Below, piece after piece: positions 44,990 through 54,365 of a DNA stretch of 64,000 nt. The DNA is from Palleniella muris. Its GTDB lineage: Bacteria > Bacteroidota > Bacteroidia > Bacteroidales > Bacteroidaceae. The DNA is taken from NCBI RefSeq assembly GCF_004792655.1, contig NZ_SRZC01000011.1, positions 62,001-126,000 of the forward strand. Reading direction: 5' to 3'. The notes below the pieces were generated by a model. That model was not told the origin of the DNA and made no database searches. It worked only from the letters and a program-made list of their open reading frames with translations. Each line of letters opens with the position of its first letter. Within the stretch, counting starts at the first letter, position 1. A program made the position numbers and the translations under genes.

Positions 44990-45967
44990 ATGGCAAAGAT
45001 TAAGACTATTGGTATCATGACATCAGGTGGCGATGCCCCGGGTATGAACGCTGCCATACGTGCCGTGACACGTGCGGGAATCTCTAATGGCTTTAACATA
45101 AAAGCTATATACCGCGGTTACGAAGGACTTATTAATGGAGAAATAAAGCCTTTCACTACAGAGAATGTCTCGGGAATCATAGGAATGGGAGGTACGATTC
45201 TGAAGACTGCCCGTTCCAAAGAATTTCCGACAGATGAGGGACAGCAGCGAGCTTATGAGACACTTGTCAAGGAAGGTATTGATGCCCTCGTTGTGATTGG
45301 TGGCAACGGTTCGCTTACAGGTGCCATGGAGTTCGCGCGCAAGTTTGACATTTGCTGCATAGGTCTTCCCGGAACAATTGATAATGACCTCTATGGCACT
45401 GATAACACAATCGGCTACGATACTACGATGAACACAATCATGGAGTGTGTCGACCGTATCCGTGACACAGCTCAGAGCCATGAACGCATCTTCTTTGTTG
45501 AGGTAATGGGACGTGACGCCGGCTTCCTTGCACAGAACTCAGCCATTGCATGTGGTGCAGAGGCGGCAATCATCCCGGAGGAGTCTACCGATGTCGACCA
45601 GTTGGCAGAGTTCATGAAACGAGGAATACGCAAGTCAAAGAAATCCTGCATTGTCATTGTCTCTGAATCACCGAAATGCGGTGCCATGTACTATGCCGAC
45701 CGTGTGAAGAACGAGTTCCCGGACTATGACGTGCGTGTCTCAATCCTCGGTCATCTACAGCGTGGCGGCACTCCGACAGCGCGTGACCGCATCCTTGCCT
45801 CACGTACAGGTGTCGGTGCAATAGAGGCGATCATGCAGGGGCAGCGCAACATTATGGTTGGTGTACGTAACAATGAGGTTGTCTATGTGCCATTGTCAGA
45901 AGCTATCCGCTCCGACAAACCTTTTGATAAGAAACTCATCAAGGTACTCGAAGAACTCTCTATATAA
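44990..45967 (+). CDS. pfkA: 6-phosphofructokinase
   Basis: The 325-residue protein is a bacterial ATP-type Pfk[19 protein letters not shown] at the start, [42 protein letters not shown] in part (with the catalytic Asp in TIDND), and [17 protein letters not shown]. The presence of Gly-Gly-Asp-Ala-Pro-Gly and of GGNGS, with the usual ATP residues, fits ATP rather than pyrophosphate use, though I would not exclude PPi by eye. The first enzyme committed to glycolysis. A long hairpin follows it. Confidence 0.97.
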   Translation: MAKIKTIGIMTSGGDAPGMNAAIRAVTRAGISNGFNIKAIYRGYEGLINGEIKPFTTENVSGIIGMGGTILKTARSKEFPTDEGQQRAYETLVKEGIDALVVIGGNGSLTGAMEFARKFDICCIGLPGTIDNDLYGTDNTIGYDTTMNTIMECVDRIRDTAQSHERIFFVEVMGRDAGFLAQNSAIACGAEAAIIPEESTDVDQLAEFMKRGIRKSKKSCIVIVSESPKCGAMYYADRVKNEFPDYDVRVSILGHLQRGGTPTARDRILASRTGVGAIEAIMQGQRNIMVGVRNNEVVYVPLSEAIRSDKPFDKKLIKVLEELSI

Positions 45968-46004
45968 AAAGTATAATAGAGCCCTTTTATATAAGGAACA
46001 ATAT

Positions 46005-46067
46005 AACCGGTCATGCTTCATCTGTGGGTGAAAGTAGTTTCATTCACAGATGAAGCATGACCGGTTT
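46005..46067. terminator. Strong convergent hairpin after pfkA
   Basis: A stem of about 28 bp (46005-46032 with 46040-46067, one or two mismatches) lies 38 bp after pfkA. It stands between convergent genes (pfkA and the efflux operon end at 46345). Confidence 0.75.
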
Positions 46068-46154
46068 CTTGTTTAAACCAGCCTTGGCTCTTGTGAATTT
46101 GCTAAAATGTTTATGGTAAATATTTCAAAGACCGCTTGCTTTTCTTGAAAGGCT

Positions 46155-46286
46155 GTGCAAAGATAATGCAAACCGAATGCAGACAGAACTTGTTCATGTA
46201 TGCTGAGGTGCAGCTTATCTTCGCTGGTGCAAAGGTACAACAATAAACATGCAAATCCAAATTTTATAGGGGTATGAATGGGGGTA
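46155..46286. repeat. Composite dispersed repeat (third copy)
   Basis: TGCAAAGATAATGCAAACCG at 46155 opens a copy of the 85-bp promoter-type repeat (46155-46238, ending GGTGCAAAGGTA), directly followed by ACAACA and the module ATCCAAATTTTATAGG-GGTATGAATGGGGGTAT (46254-46286). The order of the two modules is as in the copy at 25321-25500. No gene is present between 45967 and 46345. Confidence 0.75.
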
Positions 46287-46344
46287 TGATTGTTGGTGTA
46301 TCATGATTATGCGTTCAATTTTGTTTAATCTCCAACAACCTTTT

Positions 46345-47937
46345 TCACTCAGTCCTTGCCAAATACTTTATGCAACGCCGTATGGAACTCCATTTAGGGA
46401 ATATCGCAAAAGGGCGCATGTTTCCATAGCTGACAAGTATGGTCAGTAACGAGAGCAATGCCACGATTAACAGCCAGCCGTAAATTTCCTTCATGGAGAC
46501 GATGAGAGCCTGCAACTGCACCATTCCATAGTATTCCCCAATGGACGAAAGATCCACCGCAGGGTTGGAATCGACAATGTTTGCACTGAGCAGCGCTGCA
46601 TTGCTTGCCATTGTATGTTCCAGCCATTCACCTATAATGGCAGGACCGAGGGTAGCACCCATCACAGCTCCCGTGAACCCATTGATTGTCAACGCCTGCG
46701 GAAACACCTGGAATGGCAAACCGCTTTGCACAATCGAGGTCAGGAACACGATGGATATTATCACCGAGGCAGCTCCGCGCAGTAGCAGTGGAACAATGAG
46801 CATCTCCTTCTCTATACCATAGTCTATGAAGAAATAAAACCATGTAAGATAACCGGCGGCAAGCGCGAAGCCTATTGCCGTCATCGTCTTGTACCGCCAT
46901 TTGCGCAGTGCGAAAGTGAAATATGTGAATGCGCAGCCAAGGGCAATACCGACCAAGGCATACCGGTTCAGGTCAATGAGGTTTGTCTCGTCAAATCCGA
47001 GTATGGCGGCAGCATAGTTATGCTCGAACACATGTTCCGTAGCCATAAGTGTGAAGAACACAAGATAGATGCATGTGGCGCGTCTGACATTCCTGTTCTT
47101 CATGGCGCGGAACGATATGTATGGGTGGTGAAGGAATGTCGCCCGCCACAGATTGATGCTGAGGAACGCAAGCCCGGTCACTGTTGCCCACCTTATTTCA
47201 GAAGCGTCCCACCAGTCATAATGATTGCCATAGATACAGATGAATGTGAACGACATCATGAATCCTGCCCACAGTGCACCGCCTATCCAGTCGATGCCTA
47301 CCAGTGGGAGGGACATTGGACCGCGCACAGGCTTCACCAAGAGCATAACCAGGAGAATCATCAAAGCCAGCATTCCTGTCATTAGCCAATTCATGTACTG
47401 CCATTCGGAAAAGAATGCGGTGTATATGGCTGCCAATCCGCTCAGTTGTATCACACCGTCCACAAGCAGATAGACATAGCAGAAGAACACTGCCATGTCG
47501 CGGCTTGGTGTCAGCCACAGCTGTATCGTGGAGTTGCATGCCAGTGTTGCCTGCATCCTGAACCATCCGGCAATGAAGCATGTCATGACAAGCACCGGAA
47601 CGCTTGTGGTTATTGCACATATAATATTGGCTGCTATAAGCACGAATCCTGAGACAATAAGCTGGCTGCGTGTGGAGAAACGGAATTTCACACGGAACAT
47701 CACGGCAAAGTTTATGGCAAGACCTATCAATGAGGCATAGCCCGCCATGAGGATGTCCTCCTGCATCAATGCCGCTGAGCCTACCATGTCCGATATGGCA
47801 GCGAGATACACTCCGCCTGACGAAAACTGGATTATCAGCACAAAGAGGATGAACAGCCATGGCTTCAGCCACCGTGGAACGAAGTCGGGAACGTCCGGAA
47901 TGTCGAACGGTCCCTGTGGAGCATGCCAGTCTGCCAT
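46345..47937 (-). CDS. Major facilitator (DHA2/EmrB-type) drug efflux permease
   Basis: The 530-residue protein has about 14 membrane segments and begins WHAPQGPFDIPDVPDFVPRWLKPWLFILFVLIIQFSSGG in abridged form, the usual N-terminus of Bacteroidota EmrB-like permeases. The family loop motifs are weak, as in that clade. It is the inner-membrane part of a tripartite pump whose other parts, TolC- and EmrA-like, are encoded directly upstream; the spacing to the adaptor gene is 1 bp. Substrate unknown. Confidence 0.88.
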   Translation of the reverse strand: MADWHAPQGPFDIPDVPDFVPRWLKPWLFILFVLIIQFSSGGVYLAAISDMVGSAALMQEDILMAGYASLIGLAINFAVMFRVKFRFSTRSQLIVSGFVLIAANIICAITTSVPVLVMTCFIAGWFRMQATLACNSTIQLWLTPSRDMAVFFCYVYLLVDGVIQLSGLAAIYTAFFSEWQYMNWLMTGMLALMILLVMLLVKPVRGPMSLPLVGIDWIGGALWAGFMMSFTFICIYGNHYDWWDASEIRWATVTGLAFLSINLWRATFLHHPYISFRAMKNRNVRRATCIYLVFFTLMATEHVFEHNYAAAILGFDETNLIDLNRYALVGIALGCAFTYFTFALRKWRYKTMTAIGFALAAGYLTWFYFFIDYGIEKEMLIVPLLLRGAASVIISIVFLTSIVQSGLPFQVFPQALTINGFTGAVMGATLGPAIIGEWLEHTMASNAALLSANIVDSNPAVDLSSIGEYYGMVQLQALIVSMKEIYGWLLIVALLSLLTILVSYGNMRPFAIFPKWSSIRRCIKYLARTE

Positions 47938-47938
47938 A

Positions 47939-48973
47939 TCAGTACCTCACGCTACATTCCACATTCATGCCGGTGCTGAGGCGTGCCATGTCCTCCGGTT
48001 TGTTACTTCCCGAAAACTCTATCCTTATAGGAATGCGCTGGCGGACCTTTACAAAATTGCCGGCGGAATTGTCCTGCGGAATCAGTGAGAGTGACGCGCC
48101 AGTGGCTTTTGACAGAGATTTCACAGTCCCATGGAACACAACACCAGGGATGGCGTCCACCTTTATCTCAACATCGCTGCCCGGAGCTATATGGCGGAGC
48201 TGTGTCTCCTTGTAGTTTGCAGCAACCCATACATCATCATCTGCAATCACGTCAAGCAGAGTCTGTCCCGGCTGTACAAGCTGTCCCTCTTGAATGGTCT
48301 TGCGTGAGGCATAGCCGTCACATGGCGCGACAATCACCGTATAGCTGAGGTTCAGCTCGGCAGTCTCAAGCATGGCCTTGGCAAGCTCTATGCCCGCATC
48401 CGACTGTGAGATGCGCTGACGGTTGACATCGACCAAGGAAGAGGATGCGGAACGCTGGCGCGCAAGCATTTCGTAACGTGCCTTCTTCGCCTCGTAATCG
48501 GTCTTTATGCCGTCATACTGTTGGCGTGTCACAGCATCTTTTGCAAGAAGTTTCTCGTAACGAGCCAAATCCTTGAAAGCATTGTCCATAAGGACTTTGG
48601 CTTCTTCCACGGACGCTTCGCTCACAGCGACATTGGCAGAGGCCGAGGTTACAGACTTGTCAGCCACACCGCGCCCTGCCAGTGCGTTGCGGTAGTCGGC
48701 ATTGGCGCGTGCAACGTTGAGTCGCATGTCGGCATCGTCAATGATGACGAGTGTGTCGCCTTTCCTGACTTTTTGGTACTCATTGAAGCGTATCTCTTTT
48801 ATAAATCCCTGCACACGGCTGTTTATCGGGACAATCTGGCGGCGTACTTGCGCATTGTCGGTGAACTCCACATTGCCAAGGTGGACGAACTTGCTGCCCA
48901 CCCATAATGCCACGGCTGAGACAACGACTGCTGTTATAACGTAAGAAAGTAATTTTTTGTTGCGATGTTTCAT
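47939..48973 (-). CDS. HlyD/EmrA-family membrane fusion protein
   Basis: The 344-residue protein has an N-terminal membrane anchor (LLSYVITAVVVSAVALWVG), a barrel-sandwich start (RRQIVPINSRVQGFIKEIRF), a long coiled coil (about 85-190, rich in Ala/Arg/Lys/Glu), the return strand VIVAPCDGYASRKTIQEGQLVQPGQ and a beta-barrel part. It links the permease to TolC. Its start overlaps the tolC stop by 4 bp (ATGA). Confidence 0.92.
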   Translation of the reverse strand: MKHRNKKLLSYVITAVVVSAVALWVGSKFVHLGNVEFTDNAQVRRQIVPINSRVQGFIKEIRFNEYQKVRKGDTLVIIDDADMRLNVARANADYRNALAGRGVADKSVTSASANVAVSEASVEEAKVLMDNAFKDLARYEKLLAKDAVTRQQYDGIKTDYEAKKARYEMLARQRSASSSLVDVNRQRISQSDAGIELAKAMLETAELNLSYTVIVAPCDGYASRKTIQEGQLVQPGQTLLDVIADDDVWVAANYKETQLRHIAPGSDVEIKVDAIPGVVFHGTVKSLSKATGASLSLIPQDNSAGNFVKVRQRIPIRIEFSGSNKPEDMARLSTGMNVECSVRY

Positions 48974-50283
48974 ATTTTTCCGGTGATGAATAATAGTTTG
49001 TAATAATAGTAGATAATGTTTATGCGTGCGTCGGCAAGCTGCTGTTCTGCCTCGAGCTTGGCGTTTGCTGCGTCAAGCATGTCCGTAATCAGTGCCATGC
49101 CGGCAGAGTAGCGCGTCTCGACAGTGCGGTAGTTCCTTTCGGCAAGCTCTGCTCCTTTGGTTCGCGTCTTCAGTTCTTCGTAAGTCTCAAGGTAGCGGAC
49201 ATGGTCGGCGTTTACTGCCAGCGTGACATTCTCCTCGGCAACAGCAAGTTCCTCCATGGCTTTCTTGGTGGCTGCACGGCTTTTTGCCAGCGACTTGTTG
49301 CTCTTGTAAAGCGAAGAGATGTTGTAGCTTACGCCGACACCGACATACCAATAGCTCAGGTTGCGGTCTATCGGAGGGATTTCCACGAGGATAGGTCCGT
49401 CGGTGCTCCATGCAGCCTGCAATCCCACTTTCGGCATGCGCTCGGCACGCACAAGAGCTTCCGCTTTCTTGCTCATGTCCACTCCCGTGCGGGCAAGGCT
49501 CAGTGAAGGAGAGTGGGAGAGTGCTTCCTGCTGCCATTGGCCGGCGTTGTTCTTTGGCAAAGAGCGGTCGAGGATGGCAGAGTCGGGCACAATGACGGTG
49601 CTTTCCGGCATTCCCGCCGTTGTCACAAGATTGTTGTTAAGGATGCTGAGAGTGTTGTTTATCCTTACGAGTTGCAGCTCCAGATTGGACAGAAGGAGTT
49701 CATAACGCGTGATGTCGTTTTGCAGTACTGTCCCTTGCTCATGCCTTGCGCGTATTTTTTCCAGCACCTTCCGTGCCGCCGTGATGTTGCTTTCGACCAC
49801 CTGACGGAGATTAGTGTACTTGTAAATGTCAAGGTAGAAACCTGCAAGGCGCAGCCTGATGTTGTCCCTTTGGAAATCAGTGGCATAGCGTGACGCCATG
49901 GATTTCAGTTCGGCAAGTTCGATGGCGCGTGACATTGCACCGCCGGTGTACACGGGTTGCGTCACGTTTACCGAAATGCTATTGCCGAAATGAGGTATCG
50001 GCGCTCTTTGGTAATCACTGAAATCACGTTTCGTGGAGAATCCGTCACCAATGTAACTCGCTGACAGCGAAGCGGATATGTCCGGCAGTCGTCCTGCCCT
50101 CGCCACACTGACAGCATGCTCTGCCTCTTCCTGTGCAGAGAATGAAGGGCGGAGTTGCGCACTGTTTGCCTCGGCGGTCTTGAAGATTTCCTCCAATGTG
50201 ACCACCGACTGGGCATGGGTACGCACTCCACCGCTCAACAAGGTCACAGAAAGCAACCCTGTGAGCAATCGAAGATTGTTCAT
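48970..50283 (-). CDS. TolC-family outer-membrane efflux protein
   Basis: The 437-residue protein has a signal peptide (ending HAQ) and two similar outer-membrane efflux domains made of long helices and short strands: SVSLNLTQ-type sequences SISVNVTQPVYTGGAMSRAIE near 95 and YWYVGVGVSYNISSLYKSNK near 310. It is the outer duct of the pump. First in the operon tolC-emrA-emrB. Its leader is about 225 nt and contains a hairpin (GGTATCAT/ATGATACT, 50356-50378). Confidence 0.92.
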   Translation of the reverse strand: MNNLRLLTGLLSVTLLSGGVRTHAQSVVTLEEIFKTAEANSAQLRPSFSAQEEAEHAVSVARAGRLPDISASLSASYIGDGFSTKRDFSDYQRAPIPHFGNSISVNVTQPVYTGGAMSRAIELAELKSMASRYATDFQRDNIRLRLAGFYLDIYKYTNLRQVVESNITAARKVLEKIRARHEQGTVLQNDITRYELLLSNLELQLVRINNTLSILNNNLVTTAGMPESTVIVPDSAILDRSLPKNNAGQWQQEALSHSPSLSLARTGVDMSKKAEALVRAERMPKVGLQAAWSTDGPILVEIPPIDRNLSYWYVGVGVSYNISSLYKSNKSLAKSRAATKKAMEELAVAEENVTLAVNADHVRYLETYEELKTRTKGAELAERNYRTVETRYSAGMALITDMLDAANAKLEAEQQLADARINIIYYYYKLLFITGKI

Positions 50284-50515
50284 GAAAAAAAGATGTTTAA
50301 TAATGTTTGTTTTGTAGTTTCAGTCTGCCATGGGTGACTGAAAAAGACTCGCTGAGTATCATCCTGTTGTATGATACCAAACCGTTAATGTGTCACATGG
50401 AGGCTGTGCTTTTCCAGTTCTCCAAATGCCCCCAGTTTCTTACCGGGACGCTAATAAATGAAACAGATGTCTTTTTTGAGTTCATATAAAGGCAACTCTG
50501 TATGAATTGCGCTGC

Positions 50516-50523
50516 AAAGTTAC
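50516..50523 (-). promoter_or_regulatory. Promoter -7 box of the efflux operon
   Basis: TAACTTTG on the minus strand, about 235 bp before the tolC ATG. No repressor gene is next to it. Confidence 0.5.
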
Positions 50524-51090
50524 TCATTTTTTCTTGAATAGCGGACGATTTTTAGAGATTTTTTTGCAGATGCGATAATGACAATGAAGGATGTGTGGTA
50601 TTGTTTCTGCGTTGTGTGGCATGATGATTTTAACATTTCTGCGGAGAATTGCGGGAAAATGTTGGGAATTTTGTATGGATTTTGGCTTAAGTGTAATTGT
50701 TTGTGTGTCAGGGTGTTGGATTTGTATGCGCGCTTTTTCGGCTTCAGGGGGCAATAAATAAGGTGATAAAAGGTATTGTTTTGAGGGGTAAATGGTATTG
50801 GATGGCGATGCGAAGTGTATTGAATGATAAGGTAGAAAGTATCGAATGGTGGTGTCATTCGATAGGAATGGGGTGGGGAAGTGGCAAAAACGTGTCGTTC
50901 AGCGTTGGTTTTCTCTTTTTCAAGTGTGGATGGAGTGAAAAAAGAGACTTGCGATTGTCAAAATATTTCCACTGTTTAACAAAGGTGAAGGAGTGTGAAT
51001 GGCGGAATGGAGCGTTGCGAATTGGGGGTGGCGGAGTGGGCTTTTTCATGCCACAACATGAAAAGAACCACAATGCAGCTTGAGAAGCCA
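50524..51090. other. Gene-poor region containing a 22-bp-period array
   Basis: Open frames here (for example 50697-51083 on the plus strand) are rich in Trp and Gly, follow the repeat and show no family-like sequence, so I do not call genes. Apart from the array at 50746-50877, a G-rich stretch with two further GAATGG/GAATTG-led segments 22 bp apart (50997 and 51019) may be another trace of the same repeat. Confidence 0.45.
50746..50877 (+). repeat. 22-bp-period array (GGTATTG type)
   Basis: Units start at 50768, 50790, 50812 and 50834, exactly 22 bp apart, with AAAAGGTATTG, AAATGGTATTG, GAAGTGTATTG and AGAAAGTATCG as their first eleven bases. A weaker one follows at 50856. The first unit ends TTTTGAGGGGT, nearly the same as a unit of the 63.6-kb array (TTTTGAGGGAT). 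The preceding 22 bp (50746-50767) carry ATAAAT at positions 9-14, the same register as in the 30.3- and 63.6-kb arrays. Confidence 0.75.
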
Positions 51091-51315
51091 TTACGCAACC
51101 TGATGAATCATGATGTGGCGTGCCGTTCCCTCCGCAATGTTCGCCACTCCGCAACGCGCTGCCAGCACCATTTGGTCGTACAACCGGCGACATGGGTCTA
51201 TGTGGTAGTCCACGAATCTGTCGCAGAAACTCTGCGTTCCAAGCTGTACGATGTTGGCGAGAACCCATGAATTGAGCCAGAAATAGGATTGGGAAAACTT
51301 GATGTCAACAGCCAT
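51091..51315 (-). pseudogene. Four-helix-bundle (S23/IVS-like) protein, truncated
   Basis: The 74 residues include SWVLANIVQLGTQSFCDRF and YDQMVLAARCGVANIAEGTARH, the well-conserved first half of Bacteroidota four-helix-bundle proteins related to the 23S intervening-sequence family. After AEGTARH the normal continuation is lost and the frame stops within seven residues. Full-length members are roughly twice as long or more. It is thus a truncated copy, probably non-functional. Confidence 0.65.
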
Positions 51316-51464
51316 AGTTGTAAGGGGTTTAGTTGTTAATTAGGGGATGCATCATTATTCAACATGGCACAACATGGTGCATCATGATAAAACGATTAAT
51401 AATTGTTTCCCGGCAACTTGCCGGCGCGTGGTGCAAATCCGCTATGCAGTAAGCACGCGCGGAG

Positions 51465-51647
51465 TCAGTATTTCATGTAATAGTCCTCCAGCAATTTGAA
51501 GAGTTTCATCAGGAACAATACCAATATCGCTTGTATTAGTGTCTCCTGAATGTCGATGCTGCCCTCGAACAAGAACTCAACCACAAGGAAGATTATGCAG
51601 CACATGACTGCTTCGAGAATAAGGGAAAGTATGCGCTTTGCGTTCAT
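51465..51647 (-). CDS. Small membrane protein of unknown function
   Basis: From an ATG at 51647 the frame encodes 60 residues with two hydrophobic segments (LSLILEAVMCCIIFLVVEFLF and TLIQAILVLFLMKLFKLL) and a short charged end (EDYYMKY). The frame is open to 51716, but the first 23 residues look random. I do not recognise the family. Preceded by a GC-rich hairpin region at 51411-51450 on its downstream side. Confidence 0.5.
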   Translation of the reverse strand: MNAKRILSLILEAVMCCIIFLVVEFLFEGSIDIQETLIQAILVLFLMKLFKLLEDYYMKY

Positions 51648-51770
51648 TTTGAGTTGTTTTGGGTTGGATGGCTTTCGGTTTTGCGCGAGAATCCATCGGA
51701 GGATGATGCTGCGCATTCTTTTGCAAAAATAAGAAAAATAATCGGAATGGAAAACAGATGTGTGAAATTA

Positions 51771-51802
51771 TTTGTTTTTCTCATGAAAAAATAGTAATTT
51801 TG
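51771..51802 (+). promoter_or_regulatory. Promoter of pheT
   Basis: TTTG at 51771-51774, 20 nt, TAATTTTG at 51795-51802, a textbook Bacteroidota promoter, ends 31 bp before the ATG at 51834. Confidence 0.75.
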
Positions 51803-51833
51803 CAGACAAAATTTCAAAAACGTTTCTGAAAAT

Positions 51834-54314
51834 ATGAATATTTCTTATAAATGGCTTAAGGAGTATGTGGACTTCGACCTCACTGCTGAGGAAGTCTGCG
51901 CTGCCCTTACATCCATTGGTCTTGAGGTTGGTGCCCTTGAGGAAGTTCAGAGTGTCAAGGGTGGATTGAAAGGACTTTATGTCGGCGAGGTCCTCACTTG
52001 TGAGGAACATCCTAACTCCGACCATCTCCATGTTACCACCGTTGACCTCGGCAAGAAGGATGCTGAGGGAAATCCAGTGGCACAGCAGATTGTCTGCGGT
52101 GCGCCTAATGTCGCTGCCGGTCAGAAGGTTATTGTCGCTGATTTGGGCTGTGTGCTTTATGACGGCGATAAAGAGTTTGTCATCAAGAAGTCAAAATTGC
52201 GCGGTGTGGAGTCTAACGGCATGATATGTGCCGAGGACGAAATCGGTGTGGGAACAAACCACGACGGCATCATTGTACTGCCTGGGGACACCACTGTCGG
52301 TATGCCTGCTGCGGAGTACTATAACCTTGAGAGCGACTGGCTCATAGAGGTGGACATCACTGCCAACCGTGCCGATGCACTCTCTCATTACGGTGTTGCC
52401 CGCGACCTTAACGCATGGCTTGTGAACAATGGTAAGCCGTCCACCCTCCACCGTCCTTCATGCGACGCTTTCAAGGTGGACAATGAGAACCTGCCTGTAA
52501 AGGTCACGATAGAAAACACAGAGGCTTGCCGCCGTTATGCGTGCGTCTCACTCACAGGATGTGAGGTGAAGGAGTCTCCGGAATGGCTGAAGAACAAGCT
52601 CTCAATCATCGGTCTGCGTCCGATAAACAACATTGTGGACATCACAAACTATGTGATGATGGCCTATGGACAGCCGCTCCACTGCTTTGACGCCGACATG
52701 GTGACAGGCAACCATATCATTGTCAAGGACAACAACGAAGGCAAAAAGTTCATCACTCTTGACGGTGAGGAGCACACTCTCGGTGAGCATGACCTCGCCA
52801 TCTGCAATGAGGAAGAGCCGATGTGCATTGCCGGAGTGTTCGGAGGCAAAGGCTCCGGAACTTACGAGACGACAAAGAATGTTGTCATAGAGTCGGCCTA
52901 TTTCCACCCGACATGGATTCGCAAGTCGGCACGCCGTCACGGTCTTTCCACAGATGCGTCGTTCCGTTTCGAGCGCGGTATAGACCCGGAGGGAACTATC
53001 TACGCTCTGAAGCAGGCTGCAATCCTTTGCCAAGAGCTTGCCGGCGGTAAGGTTTCAATGGAAATCTGTGACGAATACCCTAATCCTATCGCACCGGCAA
53101 AGGTGTCATTGAAATACGATTATGTCGATAACCTTATCGGCAAGAAGATAGGCAACGACACTATCAAGTCTATTGTGACATCACTTGAAATGACAATCGA
53201 CGAGGAGACAGCCGAAGGTTTGGAACTTTCCGTGCCTGCTTACCGTGTCGATGTCCGGCGTCCTTGCGATGTTGTCGAGGACATCCTGCGCATATACGGA
53301 TATAATAATGTGGAGATTCCTACACAGTTGAAGTCCTCGCTTGTCATCAAGGGTGAGGAGGACAAGAAGCTGAAGATGCAGAATCTTGTGGCAGAGCAGC
53401 TCGTGGGTGCGGGATTCCGTGAGATTCTCTGCAGCTCACTGACAAAGAGCGCGTACTATGACGGTCTTGAAAGTGTGCCTGCAGAGTCACTTGTGAACAT
53501 CATGAATCCGTTGTCCTCCGACCTTAATGTCATGCGTGGCACACTACTTTTCGGAGGTCTTGAAGCCATTGTGCGCAATGCCAACCGCAAATATCCTAAC
53601 CTCCGTTTCTTCGAAGTAGGAAACCTCTACGAGTATTCCAAGGAGAAGCAGGATGACGAGAATCCTATGAGAGCCTATAAGGAGGAGAACTACCTCGGTC
53701 TGTGGATGACGGGCAAGAGCATAGAAGGCTCTTGGGCGCATAAGGACGAGAAGATGTCGTTCTATCATCTCCGTGCAACCGTCGACAACATCTTTGCGCG
53801 TGTGGGACTCACTCCTCAGATGACAGTCATCGAACGCTCCAATTCCGACCTTTTCTCTGCTGCTCTGAAAGTCATGACACGTGGTGGAAAGGTGCTCTGC
53901 GAGATGGGTATCGTGAGCAAGAAGATACAGAAGAAGTTCGAGATACAGAATGAGGTTTATTTCGCCCAGATAAACTGGACTCAGCTTTGCAAGGCTGTCA
54001 AGAAGCATTCCGTGCATTACCAGGAAATCTCAAAGTTCCCTGCTGTAAGCCGCGACCTCTCACTTCTCATCGATTCCAATATCGAGTTTGCGCAGATTGT
54101 GAGCATAGCACGTAACACAGAGAAGAAGCTGCTTAAGTCTGTCGAGCTCTTTGACGTTTATGAGGGTGACAAACTGCCGGAAGGAAAGAAGTCCTATGCT
54201 GTCAATTTTATCCTTCAGGATGCGGAGAAGACACTCAATGATAAGGCTATCGATGCAATCATGAACAAGCTCATCACTAACCTGAAGAAGCAGCTTGATG
54301 CGGAACTGAGATAA
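51834..54314 (+). CDS. pheT: Phenylalanine-tRNA ligase beta subunit
   Basis: The 826-residue protein shows the full domain order: N-terminal B1 domain and EMAP-like tRNA-binding fold (about 40-155, with VGEVLTCEEHPNSDHLHV and QIVCGAPNV), B3/B4 editing domain (about 215-385, RPINNIVDITNYVMMAYGQPLHCFD in part), B5, the catalytic-like core (about 470-700) and the C-terminal ferredoxin-like anticodon-binding domain (KFPAVSRDLSLLID, VNFILQDAEKTLND). It charges tRNA-Phe together with PheS, which is not in the window. Confidence 0.98.
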   Translation: MNISYKWLKEYVDFDLTAEEVCAALTSIGLEVGALEEVQSVKGGLKGLYVGEVLTCEEHPNSDHLHVTTVDLGKKDAEGNPVAQQIVCGAPNVAAGQKVIVADLGCVLYDGDKEFVIKKSKLRGVESNGMICAEDEIGVGTNHDGIIVLPGDTTVGMPAAEYYNLESDWLIEVDITANRADALSHYGVARDLNAWLVNNGKPSTLHRPSCDAFKVDNENLPVKVTIENTEACRRYACVSLTGCEVKESPEWLKNKLSIIGLRPINNIVDITNYVMMAYGQPLHCFDADMVTGNHIIVKDNNEGKKFITLDGEEHTLGEHDLAICNEEEPMCIAGVFGGKGSGTYETTKNVVIESAYFHPTWIRKSARRHGLSTDASFRFERGIDPEGTIYALKQAAILCQELAGGKVSMEICDEYPNPIAPAKVSLKYDYVDNLIGKKIGNDTIKSIVTSLEMTIDEETAEGLELSVPAYRVDVRRPCDVVEDILRIYGYNNVEIPTQLKSSLVIKGEEDKKLKMQNLVAEQLVGAGFREILCSSLTKSAYYDGLESVPAESLVNIMNPLSSDLNVMRGTLLFGGLEAIVRNANRKYPNLRFFEVGNLYEYSKEKQDDENPMRAYKEENYLGLWMTGKSIEGSWAHKDEKMSFYHLRATVDNIFARVGLTPQMTVIERSNSDLFSAALKVMTRGGKVLCEMGIVSKKIQKKFEIQNEVYFAQINWTQLCKAVKKHSVHYQEISKFPAVSRDLSLLIDSNIEFAQIVSIARNTEKKLLKSVELFDVYEGDKLPEGKKSYAVNFILQDAEKTLNDKAIDAIMNKLITNLKKQLDAELR

Positions 54315-54365
54315 AAACCGTGTTCGGCAATTATAAAAGAAACAAACATAAAAACATAAAATACA

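Noticed and set aside
47216..47872. 218-codon minus-strand frame inside the permease gene in another phase
   Set aside because: Shadow frame of the permease, rich in Cys/His/Arg as such shadows are.
50697..51083. Open frame of 128 codons on the plus strand
   Set aside because: It covers the 22-bp array and G-rich repeats, has odd composition (many Trp, Gly, Cys) and no family-like sequence.
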